From: Kordia jejudonensis
GTDB lineage: Bacteria; Bacteroidota; Bacteroidia; Flavobacteriales; Flavobacteriaceae
Assembly: GCF_001005315.1 (NCBI RefSeq)
Contig: NZ_LBMG01000029.1
Span: 23,535-87,534 of the forward strand
Direction: 5' to 3'
DNA: 64,000 nt
Under the pieces are notes generated by a model. That model was not told the DNA's origin. It was given only the letters and a program-made list of their open reading frames with translations, and ran no database searches. Positions 27,849 to 35,582 of this stretch are shown here, one piece after another. Each line of letters starts with the position of its first letter. The first letter of the stretch is position 1. The position numbers and the translations under genes were made by a program.

Positions 27849-28697
27849 ATGACTATACATTACTCTCAAAACACGTTAAAACCGTTTGTAAACGACCTTA
27901 AATCGGAAGGCAAAAAGGTTGGTTTTGTGCCTACTATGGGCGCACTTCACAAAGGACACCTATCGCTCGTAAAGAACGCTATGACTGACAATGATATTGT
28001 AATTGTCAGTATTTTTGTAAATCCAACACAGTTTGATAACGCTACCGATTTACAAAAATATCCGCGAACGCTCGAAGCCGATGTAGCATTGCTAAAAACT
28101 TTAGGAAATAATGTGTTTGTGTATGCTCCAAGTGTGGAAGATATCTACAATTCCGATGTAAATTCTGAAAAATTTAGCTTTGACGGACTCGAATTTGAAA
28201 TGGAAGGCAAGTTCAGAACAGGTCATTTTGACGGTGTTGGAACCATTGTAAAACGTCTTTTTGAAATTATTGTACCCGATAATGCATACTTTGGAGAAAA
28301 AGATTTTCAGCAATTAATGATTGTCAAAAAATTAGCTTCCAAATACAAATTACCTGTAAATGTAGTTGGCTGTGAAATATTTAGAGAAGCTTCAGGTTTA
28401 GCCATGAGTTCTCGAAACCAACGCTTATCTAAAGAAGCAAAAGAAGAAAGTGCTTTCATCTATAAAACGCTTTTAAAAGCCAAAGAAAAGTTTGGCACAA
28501 AAAGTGCTAACACAGTAAAAGAATGGGTTCAACAACAGTTTGAAAAACATCCGTTACTTACGTTAGAATATGTTGAAATAGCAAATAGTAAAAACTTAAA
28601 AACTGTACAACGAAAATCTAAAAACGAGACGTATCGCATATTCATTGCCGCTTTTATTGAAAACATTCGCTTAATTGATAACATTGCATTGAATTAA
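27849..28697 (+). CDS. panC: Pantoate-beta-alanine ligase
   Basis: 282 residues, ATP-dependent condensation of pantoate with beta-alanine. The nucleotidyltransferase motif is VPTMGALHKGHLSLV (HIGH-like KGHL). Other conserved pieces are VSIFVNPTQFDNATDL and YFGEKDFQQLMIVKKL, plus SSRNQRLSKEAK (KMSKS-like). Full length for the family. It is followed after 27 bp by panD, which supplies the beta-alanine. Confidence 0.96.
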   Translation: MTIHYSQNTLKPFVNDLKSEGKKVGFVPTMGALHKGHLSLVKNAMTDNDIVIVSIFVNPTQFDNATDLQKYPRTLEADVALLKTLGNNVFVYAPSVEDIYNSDVNSEKFSFDGLEFEMEGKFRTGHFDGVGTIVKRLFEIIVPDNAYFGEKDFQQLMIVKKLASKYKLPVNVVGCEIFREASGLAMSSRNQRLSKEAKEESAFIYKTLLKAKEKFGTKSANTVKEWVQQQFEKHPLLTLEYVEIANSKNLKTVQRKSKNETYRIFIAAFIENIRLIDNIALN

Positions 28698-28724
28698 AAA
28701 CTTTAAAATCATTAACTTTGCCCC

Positions 28725-29075
28725 ATGCAAATACACGTAGTAAAATCGAAAATACATAGAGTCAAAGTCACAGGAGCTGATTTAAACTACATTGGAAGTA
28801 TCACAATTGATGAAGACCTTATGGATGCCGCGAATATTATTCAAGGAGAAAAAGTCCAAATTGTCAACAACAATAATGGAGAACGCCTAGAAACCTATGC
28901 TATTCCAGGACCTAGAGGAAGTGGTGAAATTACCTTAAACGGTGCCGCCGCTCGAAAAGTTGCCAAAGGCGACGTACTTATCCTTATTACGTATGCCATG
29001 ATGCATATTGAAGAAGCAAAAACTTTTAAACCTGCATTGGTATTCCCAAATGAAGCCGACAATACACTTACGTAA
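28725..29075 (+). CDS. panD: Aspartate 1-decarboxylase
   Basis: 116 residues, a pyruvoyl enzyme making beta-alanine. The self-cleavage site Gly24-Ser25 is in [13 protein letters not shown], and the oxyanion/structural loop [16 protein letters not shown] is present. Normal length. The proenzyme is probably processed by itself, because no PanZ is evident. It forms a unit with panC. A TAACTTTG box at 28713-28720, with a TTG 21 bp before it, could provide an internal promoter. Confidence 0.96.
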   Translation: MQIHVVKSKIHRVKVTGADLNYIGSITIDEDLMDAANIIQGEKVQIVNNNNGERLETYAIPGPRGSGEITLNGAAARKVAKGDVLILITYAMMHIEEAKTFKPALVFPNEADNTLT

Positions 29076-30032
29076 TTGAAGAAACCAATATCAAAAATAT
29101 TAAAAATACTACTCCCACTTTTTTTGGGAGTTTTTTTAGTTTGGTATTCATTGTCCAAAACTCCGCTTGATGAATTGATAGATCATTTCAAAAAAGCAAA
29201 TTACATATGGGTAGCACTTGGAGTATTCTGCGGAATATTAAGTCACTTATCACGTGCATACCGTTGGCGCTATATGCTAGAACCGATGGGTTTCAAACCG
29301 AAATATCCAAACAGTGTAATGGCGGTATTTGTAGCCTATTTGGCAAACTTAGGTGTTCCACGATCAGGAGAAGCCTTACGCGCTTTAACACTGACCAACT
29401 ATGAAGGTATTCCTTTTGAAAAAGGTTTTGGAACCATTGTTGCCGAACGTGTTGCGGATTTAATTGTCATGCTTCTTGTCATAATTGCGACACTTTTTAT
29501 ACAGTTTGATTTTATTTGGGACTTACTCATGAAAAAGTTCGATCTGACAAAAATCACGCTTTTACTTGCCGCAATGCTCGTGGGTGGAATTGTATTAATC
29601 ATATTTATCAAAAGAGCAAAAAAAGGAATTGCACTCAAAATCAAAAACTTTATCATTGGCGTCTATGAAGGTGCCACAAGCATTCTTAAAATGAAACACA
29701 AATGGGCGTTTATAGCACACACACTTTTCATTTGGGCAATGTATATTTTTATGTTTTACGTCACGATGTTGTCCGTAGAAGAGTTACAAGGACAAGTTCC
29801 AATTGGTGCAGTTGTCATTGCTTTCATTGCTGGAAGCTTTAGTATTGCGGTAACCAATGGCGGAATTGGCGCCTATCCATTAGCCATCGCCGCTGCGTTT
29901 GCTCTATTTAATATTCCAGAAACACCAAGTGAAGCATTTGGCTGGATTATGTGGGCTTCACAAACACTAATGATTATCATTTTAGGCGGATTATCATTTC
30001 TTTATTTACCTATTTTTAATAGCAAAAAATAA
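29076..30032 (+). CDS. Flippase-like membrane protein (LPG synthase TM-domain family, UPF0104)
   Basis: 318 residues, about eight transmembrane helices. Family signatures: RAYRWRYMLEPMGFKPKYPN, the conserved NLGVPRSGEALRALTL, VAERVADLIVMLLV and AVTNGGIGAYPLAI. Related proteins (AglD/MprF N-domain type) are thought to move lipids across membranes. The start is a TTG that abuts the panD stop directly; the next in-frame Met is near residue 67 and would remove a transmembrane helix, so TTG is the likely start. It is probably coupled to panD. Confidence 0.85.
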   Translation: MKKPISKILKILLPLFLGVFLVWYSLSKTPLDELIDHFKKANYIWVALGVFCGILSHLSRAYRWRYMLEPMGFKPKYPNSVMAVFVAYLANLGVPRSGEALRALTLTNYEGIPFEKGFGTIVAERVADLIVMLLVIIATLFIQFDFIWDLLMKKFDLTKITLLLAAMLVGGIVLIIFIKRAKKGIALKIKNFIIGVYEGATSILKMKHKWAFIAHTLFIWAMYIFMFYVTMLSVEELQGQVPIGAVVIAFIAGSFSIAVTNGGIGAYPLAIAAAFALFNIPETPSEAFGWIMWASQTLMIIILGGLSFLYLPIFNSKK

Positions 30033-30070
30033 TCTTTACCTTGCTATCATAAACTAACCTATCTCCAAAC

Positions 30071-31219
30071 ATGAAAAAGTACATCATGCTCCTCACTGCA
30101 TTTGTATGTGTTTCCTACGTAAATGCGCAAATAAAAATTGAACAATTCAAATCTGAAAAACTGAATGAAACCAGAGATATTCAGTTGTATCTTCCAGAAG
30201 ATTATTCCGATGAAAAAGTATATCCTATCATTGTAGTGCTTGACGCGAATTACCTCTTTGAAAGTGTGGTAGCCAACAGTAAATTTTACAGTTACTGGGA
30301 CGAAATGCCACAATCTATTGTAGTTGGTGTAAATCAATACAAAACAGAAGATCGTGAACGCGATTGTATGTATGAAGATGCTAGCGGATTGCCTACCGAA
30401 AAAGGAAGTAAGTTTTTTGAATTTATCGCGATGGAATTAGTGCCTTACGTGGAAAAAAACTACAACACCGCAAACTTTAAAATGATTGTTGGACACGATC
30501 ATACGGCAAACTTTATCAACTATTATTTATTCAAAGAAGTTCCTTTATTTGATGCATACATCAATTTGAGCCCATCGTTTGCTCCAAAAATGGAAGAGCG
30601 TATCGTAAAACGTTTGGGCGAGTTTGAAGACAAAAAGTTTTTCTATCTCGCTACAGCGAAAGAAGATACTAAAAAAGATGCCAAACGAATTCGTGCTTTG
30701 CATGCTTCATTACAGGAATTAAAAAAGGAAAATATTTTTTACTACTATGACGATTTTGCAGAAGCAAATCACAACTCTTTAGCGGTGCAAGCGATTCCGA
30801 AAGCGATGAGTCAGATATTTTCTATGTATCGCCCAATTAGTGTAAAAGAATACAAAGAAACCATTTCAAAACTCAATACATCTCCGTATATATACTTGAC
30901 AGATAAATACCAAACGATAAAAGACCTTTTTGGTTTCGAGAAACGCGTTTCCGTCAACGATTTCATGGCAATATATGCTGCTGTTCGCAAGAAAAATAAT
31001 TTAGAAGATTTAAAATTATTGGCAAAATTGGGCAAAAAAGAATATCCTGATACGGCTTTATTTCACTTCTTCATGGGAGAATTTTATGAAAAAGATGGCA
31101 AACCTAAAAAAGCATTGCGTATGTATCAAAATGGATTTAGTATGAATGCAATTGATTTTATTACAAAAGATTTAATGCTCGATAAAGCTGAAAAACTAAA
31201 ACAAGACTTCGGTTGGTAA
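30071..31219 (+). CDS. Exported esterase-fold protein lacking the nucleophile serine
   Basis: 382 residues with a signal peptide (MLLTAFVCVSYVNAQ). The alpha/beta-hydrolase region resembles esterase D/IroE-type proteins (RDIQLYLPEDYSDEKVYPII, VLDANYLF). The elbow normally GHSxGG reads VGHDHTAN, with Asp143 in the serine position. A late His lies in EANHNSLA. The C-terminal part (about 295-382) ends with a TPR-like repeat (TALFHFFMGEFYEKDGKPKK). It is likely periplasmic, and either a non-hydrolytic relative or an enzyme with an unusual nucleophile. It precedes radA by one base. Confidence 0.75.
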   Translation: MKKYIMLLTAFVCVSYVNAQIKIEQFKSEKLNETRDIQLYLPEDYSDEKVYPIIVVLDANYLFESVVANSKFYSYWDEMPQSIVVGVNQYKTEDRERDCMYEDASGLPTEKGSKFFEFIAMELVPYVEKNYNTANFKMIVGHDHTANFINYYLFKEVPLFDAYINLSPSFAPKMEERIVKRLGEFEDKKFFYLATAKEDTKKDAKRIRALHASLQELKKENIFYYYDDFAEANHNSLAVQAIPKAMSQIFSMYRPISVKEYKETISKLNTSPYIYLTDKYQTIKDLFGFEKRVSVNDFMAIYAAVRKKNNLEDLKLLAKLGKKEYPDTALFHFFMGEFYEKDGKPKKALRMYQNGFSMNAIDFITKDLMLDKAEKLKQDFGW

Positions 31220-31220
31220 T

Positions 31221-32579
31221 ATGGCAAAAGTAAAAACAACCTTTTTCTGTCAAAACTGTGGATCACAATTTGCAAAATGGCAAGGACAATGTACTTCTTG
31301 TAAACAGTGGAATACTATTGTGGAAGAAGTGATTCAAAAAGAAGTAAAAGCCAATTGGCAAAGCAACGAAAAAAGCAAATCGAGAGTTTCAAAACCTACG
31401 TTAATTCACGAAATAAGCTCCACAACGGAAAAACGCCTACCAACTTCCGATCAGGAATTGGACAGAGTTCTTGGTGGCGGAATTGTACCTGGATCATTAA
31501 TTCTTTTAGGTGGAGAACCTGGGATTGGAAAAAGTACATTGTTATTACAAATTTCACTCAAATTACCATACAAAACTTTATACGTTTCTGGAGAAGAAAG
31601 TCAGAAACAAATAAAAATGCGCGCAGAACGCATCAGTCAAAAAAACTCCAATTGTTTTGTGTTGACTGAAACAAAAACGCAAAATATCTTTAAGCAAATT
31701 GGCGAAATTGAACCTGATATTGTCATCATTGATTCCATTCAAACCTTACATTCAGATTATATAGAATCGTCTGCGGGAAGCATTTCTCAAATTAGAGAAT
31801 GTACGACAGAATTGATCAAATTTGCCAAAGAAAGTGGCACACCCGTGTTACTTATTGGACACATTACGAAAGATGGAAATATTGCTGGTCCAAAGATTTT
31901 AGAACACATGGTGGATACGGTTTTGCAGTTTGAAGGCGATCGAAATCATGTCTATCGTATTTTACGCTCTCTAAAAAATCGTTTTGGTTCTACGTCTGAA
32001 TTAGGAATCTATGAAATGTTATCTGATGGCTTACGCGAAGTGAGCAATCCGTCAGAAATACTAATTTCCAAAAACGCTGACGAATTGAGCGGAACTGCCA
32101 TTGCAGCCACGTTAGAAGGCGCACGACCATTAATGATTGAAATTCAAGCATTAGTCAGCACCGCAGTGTACGGAACGCCACAACGAAGCACGACAGGTTA
32201 CAATGCCAAACGTTTGAATATGTTATTGGCAGTGTTGGAAAAACGTGCAGGTTTCAAACTGGCGGCTAAAGATGTGTTCTTAAACATTACGGGCGGCATC
32301 AGTATTGATGATACTGCCATTGATTTGGCGGTTATTGCAGCTATTTTATCTAGTAATGAAGATGAAGAAATTTCGAAAGCAGATTGTTTTGCTGCCGAAA
32401 TTGGTTTGGCTGGAGAAATTCGTCCCGTAAACAGAATAGATCAACGTATTTTAGAAGCTGAAAAGTTAGGTTTCAAACGCTTTTTTGCTTCAAAGCACAA
32501 CAAAATATCGCTTCAAAATACAAACATAGAAATTGTATTAGTTTCCAGAATTGAAGATTTAGTTTCACATCTTTTCTAG
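31221..32579 (+). CDS. radA: DNA repair protein RadA/Sms
   Basis: A 452-residue RecA-related branch-migration ATPase. In order: N-terminal zinc finger (Cys10, Cys13, Cys24, Cys27), Walker A GGEPGIGKST, the RadA-specific KNRFGST motif, and a C-terminal Lon-protease-like domain with ISIDDTAIDLAVIAAILSS and a RPVNRIDQRI motif. All elements are intact. It acts on recombination intermediates in the cytoplasm. A strong terminator follows 128 bp downstream. Confidence 0.97.
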   Translation: MAKVKTTFFCQNCGSQFAKWQGQCTSCKQWNTIVEEVIQKEVKANWQSNEKSKSRVSKPTLIHEISSTTEKRLPTSDQELDRVLGGGIVPGSLILLGGEPGIGKSTLLLQISLKLPYKTLYVSGEESQKQIKMRAERISQKNSNCFVLTETKTQNIFKQIGEIEPDIVIIDSIQTLHSDYIESSAGSISQIRECTTELIKFAKESGTPVLLIGHITKDGNIAGPKILEHMVDTVLQFEGDRNHVYRILRSLKNRFGSTSELGIYEMLSDGLREVSNPSEILISKNADELSGTAIAATLEGARPLMIEIQALVSTAVYGTPQRSTTGYNAKRLNMLLAVLEKRAGFKLAAKDVFLNITGGISIDDTAIDLAVIAAILSSNEDEEISKADCFAAEIGLAGEIRPVNRIDQRILEAEKLGFKRFFASKHNKISLQNTNIEIVLVSRIEDLVSHLF

Positions 32580-32707
32580 GAGAAAATCATTAAAATTGTC
32601 TTGTAAAATCTACATTTTATCGAAAATAGATCTTAAAATATGCTGAATAGACAATATTCATGTATCATGCAGAGTTAATTATCTGTAAGATTACCTAAAA
32701 AACCAAG

Positions 32708-32740
32708 AAAGGGAATATGACGCAATGTCTATTCCCTTTT
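32708..32740 (+). terminator. Terminator after radA
   Basis: Arms AAAGGGAATA and TATTCCCTTT, 12-base loop, T run following on the plus strand. Confidence 0.8.
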
Positions 32741-32847
32741 TTATTTCTTATGTATTTATTATTTCACACATGATGCGGAATACAGTTTTAGCATTTTAAT
32801 GCTCATTGGCACGCGTTACAAACGCGCGCTAGCGTACGAAAATTGTA

Positions 32848-32871
32848 GATTCCTGCCTTCGCAGGAATGAC
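32848..32871. repeat. Dispersed hairpin repeat (ATTCCTGC/GCAGGAAT ... GAC)
   Basis: An 8-bp perfect stem with a CTTC loop followed by GAC. Similar elements lie at 34561, 35491, 43921, 63945 and 63976, all intergenic. Confidence 0.6.
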
Positions 32872-32918
32872 ATTGTAACTTTGAAATGCTAAACTCAAAA
32901 GTATTTTAAATACTTACG

Positions 32919-33414
32919 CGAAGCGAGCCAAAAGCGAAGCGAGCCAAAAGCGAAGCGAGCCAAAAGCGAAGCGAGCCAAAAGCGAAGCGAGCCAAAAGCG
33001 AAGCGAGCCAAAAGCGAAGCGAGCCAAAAGCGAAGCGAGCCAAAAGCGAAGCGAGCCAAAAGCGAAGCGAGCCAAAAGCGAAGCGAGCCAAAAGCGAAGC
33101 GAGCCAAAAGCGAAGCGAGCCAAAAGCGAAGCGAGCCAAAAGCGAAGCGAGCCAAAAGCGAAGCGAGCCAAAAGCGAAGCGAGCCAAAAGCGAAGCGAGC
33201 CAAAAGCGAAGCGAGCCAAAAGCGAAGCGAGCCAAAAGCGAAGCGAGCCAAAAGCGAAGCGAGCCAAAAGCGAAGCGAGCCAAAAGCGAAGCGAGCCAAA
33301 AGCGAAGCGAGCCAAAAGCGAAGCGAGCCAAAAGCGAAGCGAGCCAAAAGCGAAGCGAGCCAAAAGCGAAGCGAGCCAAAAGCGAAGCGAGCCAAAAGCG
33401 AAGCGAGCCAAAAG
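32919..33414. repeat. Tandem array of 31 perfect copies of a 16-bp unit
   Basis: The unit is CGAAGCGAGCCAAAAG, repeated 31 times without a visible mismatch, plus a 4-base partial copy. It is far richer in G+C than its surroundings and fills the gap between radA and an aldo/keto reductase gene. None of the six frames contains a stop within the unit, so long open frames exist in all registers. These are by-products of the repeat, not genes. The array overlaps no recognisable CDS. It could be a variable-number tandem repeat arising by slippage. Confidence 0.97.
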
Positions 33415-33430
33415 CGAAAAAAGGCGCAAA

Positions 33431-34465
33431 TTACGGTGCCGGATTCGGAATACTATTATGAATTGCGTTAATTTCGTCTAAAATTTCTTGTGACAATTCT
33501 ACATCAATACTTGCAATATTTTCCTCTAATTGTTTCAAGTTTGTTGCGCCAATGATGTTTCCTGTTAAATATGGTTGCTGATTAACGAATGCTAATGACA
33601 TTTGCGCCAAACTTAAACCGTGCTTTTGAGCAAGTTCGTTGTATTTTTCCGTTGCTTTTGTTGCTTGTTCGCCGCTGTAACGTGCAAAACGTGGAAATAA
33701 AGTCAATCGTCCATTTTCAGGTTTTTTTCCGCCTAAGTATTTTCCAGAAAGTACTCCAAACGCCATTGGAGAATATGCCAATAAACCAACACCTTCACGC
33801 ATGGCAATTTCTGACAATCCAGAATCAAAGCTTCTACATAATAGTGAATACGCATTTTGGATGGTTACCATTCTTGGCAATCCTTTTTTAGATTCTTCCA
33901 AATAGCGCATGGTTCCCCAAGGTGTTTCGTTTGAGATTCCGACTTGACGAATTTTCCCTTCTTTGATGAGTTCATCAAGAGTTTCAAGGCTTTCGTGAAA
34001 GTTGTATTCCCAAGCATCATTTGGATCGTATTCGTAAATACGTTGCCCAAATGTATTGGTATTTCGTTCTGGCCAATGCAATTGATATAAATCTATGTAA
34101 TCGGTTTGCAAACGTTTTAAGCTATTTTCTACAGCATCTTTGATGGCTTCTGGCTTGAAACCATTGGTTCGAATGTGTGCAGTGTAATCGCCTGGACCTG
34201 CAATTTTAGAGGCTAAAACCACCTTGTCTCGGTTTCCAGATTTTTTGAACCAAGTTCCGATGATGCGTTCGGTTTCCGCATAGGTTTCCGCAGTTGCTGG
34301 CACAGGATATAACTCCGCAGTATCAAAAAAGTTGACTCCTTTTTCAAAAGCGAAATCCATTTGCGCATGTCCTTCGGCTTCGGTATTTTGATTTCCCCAC
34401 GTCATGGTTCCTAGGCAAATTTTACTAACGCTGATGTCTGTATGTGGTATTTTTGAATATTTCAT
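33431..34465 (-). CDS. Aldo/keto reductase (Tas-like)
   Basis: 344 residues, TIM-barrel NADP(H)-dependent oxidoreductase. Motifs: ISVSKICLGTMTWGNQN, the catalytic Asp and Tyr in FFDTAELYPVPA, Lys in VVLASKIAGPG, LYQLHWPERNTN, and the NADP-binding NIIGATNLKQLEENI. Closest to the Tas/YghZ-type group. The substrate is not known. It ends 17 bp from the 16-bp tandem array, so its 3' UTR would run through the repeat. Confidence 0.92.
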   Translation of the reverse strand: MKYSKIPHTDISVSKICLGTMTWGNQNTEAEGHAQMDFAFEKGVNFFDTAELYPVPATAETYAETERIIGTWFKKSGNRDKVVLASKIAGPGDYTAHIRTNGFKPEAIKDAVENSLKRLQTDYIDLYQLHWPERNTNTFGQRIYEYDPNDAWEYNFHESLETLDELIKEGKIRQVGISNETPWGTMRYLEESKKGLPRMVTIQNAYSLLCRSFDSGLSEIAMREGVGLLAYSPMAFGVLSGKYLGGKKPENGRLTLFPRFARYSGEQATKATEKYNELAQKHGLSLAQMSLAFVNQQPYLTGNIIGATNLKQLEENIASIDVELSQEILDEINAIHNSIPNPAP

Positions 34466-34560
34466 TTGGTACTTCTTTTTCTTTTCGGTTTATATTTTTA
34501 GCAAATTTTCATTGTTCCTCTACTTTGCATTAAGGATGGAGCGGTTTGTTGGAGCTCTTT

Positions 34561-34590
34561 GTGAGATGCTGAATCAAGTTCAGCATGACG
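34561..34590. repeat. Dispersed hairpin repeat (GTGAG-stem-TCAAG-stem-GACG)
   Basis: Perfect 8-bp arms ATGCTGAA and TTCAGCAT around a TCAAG loop, flanked by GTGAG and GACG. It is almost the same as the element at 35491 with compensating stem changes. Confidence 0.7.
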
Positions 34591-34644
34591 AGCAAAAGCG
34601 ACTAGCGAGAGCCTGACCTCTTTTTTTGAGGGAATGCCCAAATT

Positions 34645-35406
34645 TTATACTTCAACCTCGACCAAAATTGGGCAATGATCTGAATGTTTGGCTTGGGGTA
34701 ATATTGTTGCTCTGCTGATGTTGTCTTTCAGCGGCTCGCTTACCATGTTGTAATCAATGCGCCAACCTTTGTTATTGGCACGCGCATTGGCACGATAACT
34801 CCACCAACTGTAATGATGTGGTTCTTTGTTGAGGTGGCGAAACGAATCGATGAATCCGCTATCGATAAAACTTCCAATCCAAGCGCGTTCTTCTGGCAAG
34901 AAACCTGAAACACCTTTCATTTTAGGATTGTGAATGTCTATAGCTTCATGACAGATATTGTAATCGCCACAAACCACTAAGTTTGGAATTTCGTTGCGTA
35001 AATTTGTTAGGTATTCTTTGATTTCGTCCATGTATTGAAACTTGAAATTGAGTCGCGCATCGTTGGTTCCTGATGGCAAGTACATGCTCATGATGGAGAT
35101 ATTGTCATAATCGACTCGCAAGTTGCGACCTTCAAAATCCATCGTTTCAATTCCTGTTCCGTATGCTACATGGTTGGGCTCTTTTTTACAAAGAATTGCC
35201 ACGCCACTATAGCCTTTTTTTTGCGCACTGTACCAATAGTTGTATTTGTAACCTGCTTGTTCAAAAGCTTCTATATCAAGTTGCTCTTTTTGCGCTTTAA
35301 TTTCTTGCAAACAAATGACATCTGGGTTTGCTTGTTGCAACCATTCTAGGAAGCCTTTTTTGATGGCTGCACGAATTCCGTTTACGTTGTATGATATTAT
35401 TTTCAC
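34645..35406 (-). CDS. xth: Exodeoxyribonuclease III
   Basis: 253 residues, Mg-dependent AP endonuclease/3' exonuclease of the ExoIII family. Motifs: MKIISYNVNGIRAAIKKGF, VICLQEIKAQ with the metal-binding Glu, VVCGDYNICHEAIDIHNPK, the WSYRANARANNKGWRIDY loop, and KHSDHCPI with the terminal Asp-His. Complete. It stands alone between two copies of the hairpin repeat. Confidence 0.95.
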   Translation of the reverse strand: MKIISYNVNGIRAAIKKGFLEWLQQANPDVICLQEIKAQKEQLDIEAFEQAGYKYNYWYSAQKKGYSGVAILCKKEPNHVAYGTGIETMDFEGRNLRVDYDNISIMSMYLPSGTNDARLNFKFQYMDEIKEYLTNLRNEIPNLVVCGDYNICHEAIDIHNPKMKGVSGFLPEERAWIGSFIDSGFIDSFRHLNKEPHHYSWWSYRANARANNKGWRIDYNMVSEPLKDNISRATILPQAKHSDHCPILVEVEV

Positions 35407-35490
35407 GCTTGTATGTGTTTATTTTATGAAGTTGAAAATTTGTCAAACCGAATCAATTTCAGTTTCTCATAACAATTGATAATCATTTAT

Positions 35491-35520
35491 GTGAGATTCT
35501 GGATCAAGTCCAGAATGACG
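35491..35520. repeat. Dispersed hairpin repeat (GTGAG-stem-TCAAG-stem-GACG)
   Basis: Arms ATTCTGGA and TCCAGAAT around TCAAG, flanked by GTGAG and GACG; sister of the element at 34561, on the other side of xth. Confidence 0.7.
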
Positions 35521-35582
35521 TCTCTTCAGGCTTTTTTATTTAGTATGATTTACAATAAATAAAAGCGTATTTGAAGTCACTT

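Noticed and set aside
32919..33414. CRISPR array
   Set aside because: The repeats are contiguous with no spacers, and no cas gene is present.
32895..33429. Three overlapping minus-strand frames of 157-171 codons with a 16-residue repeat
   Set aside because: They are the three registers of the same 16-bp tandem array, which has no stop in any frame. Equal open frames in all registers, no leader and no promoter show they are not genes.
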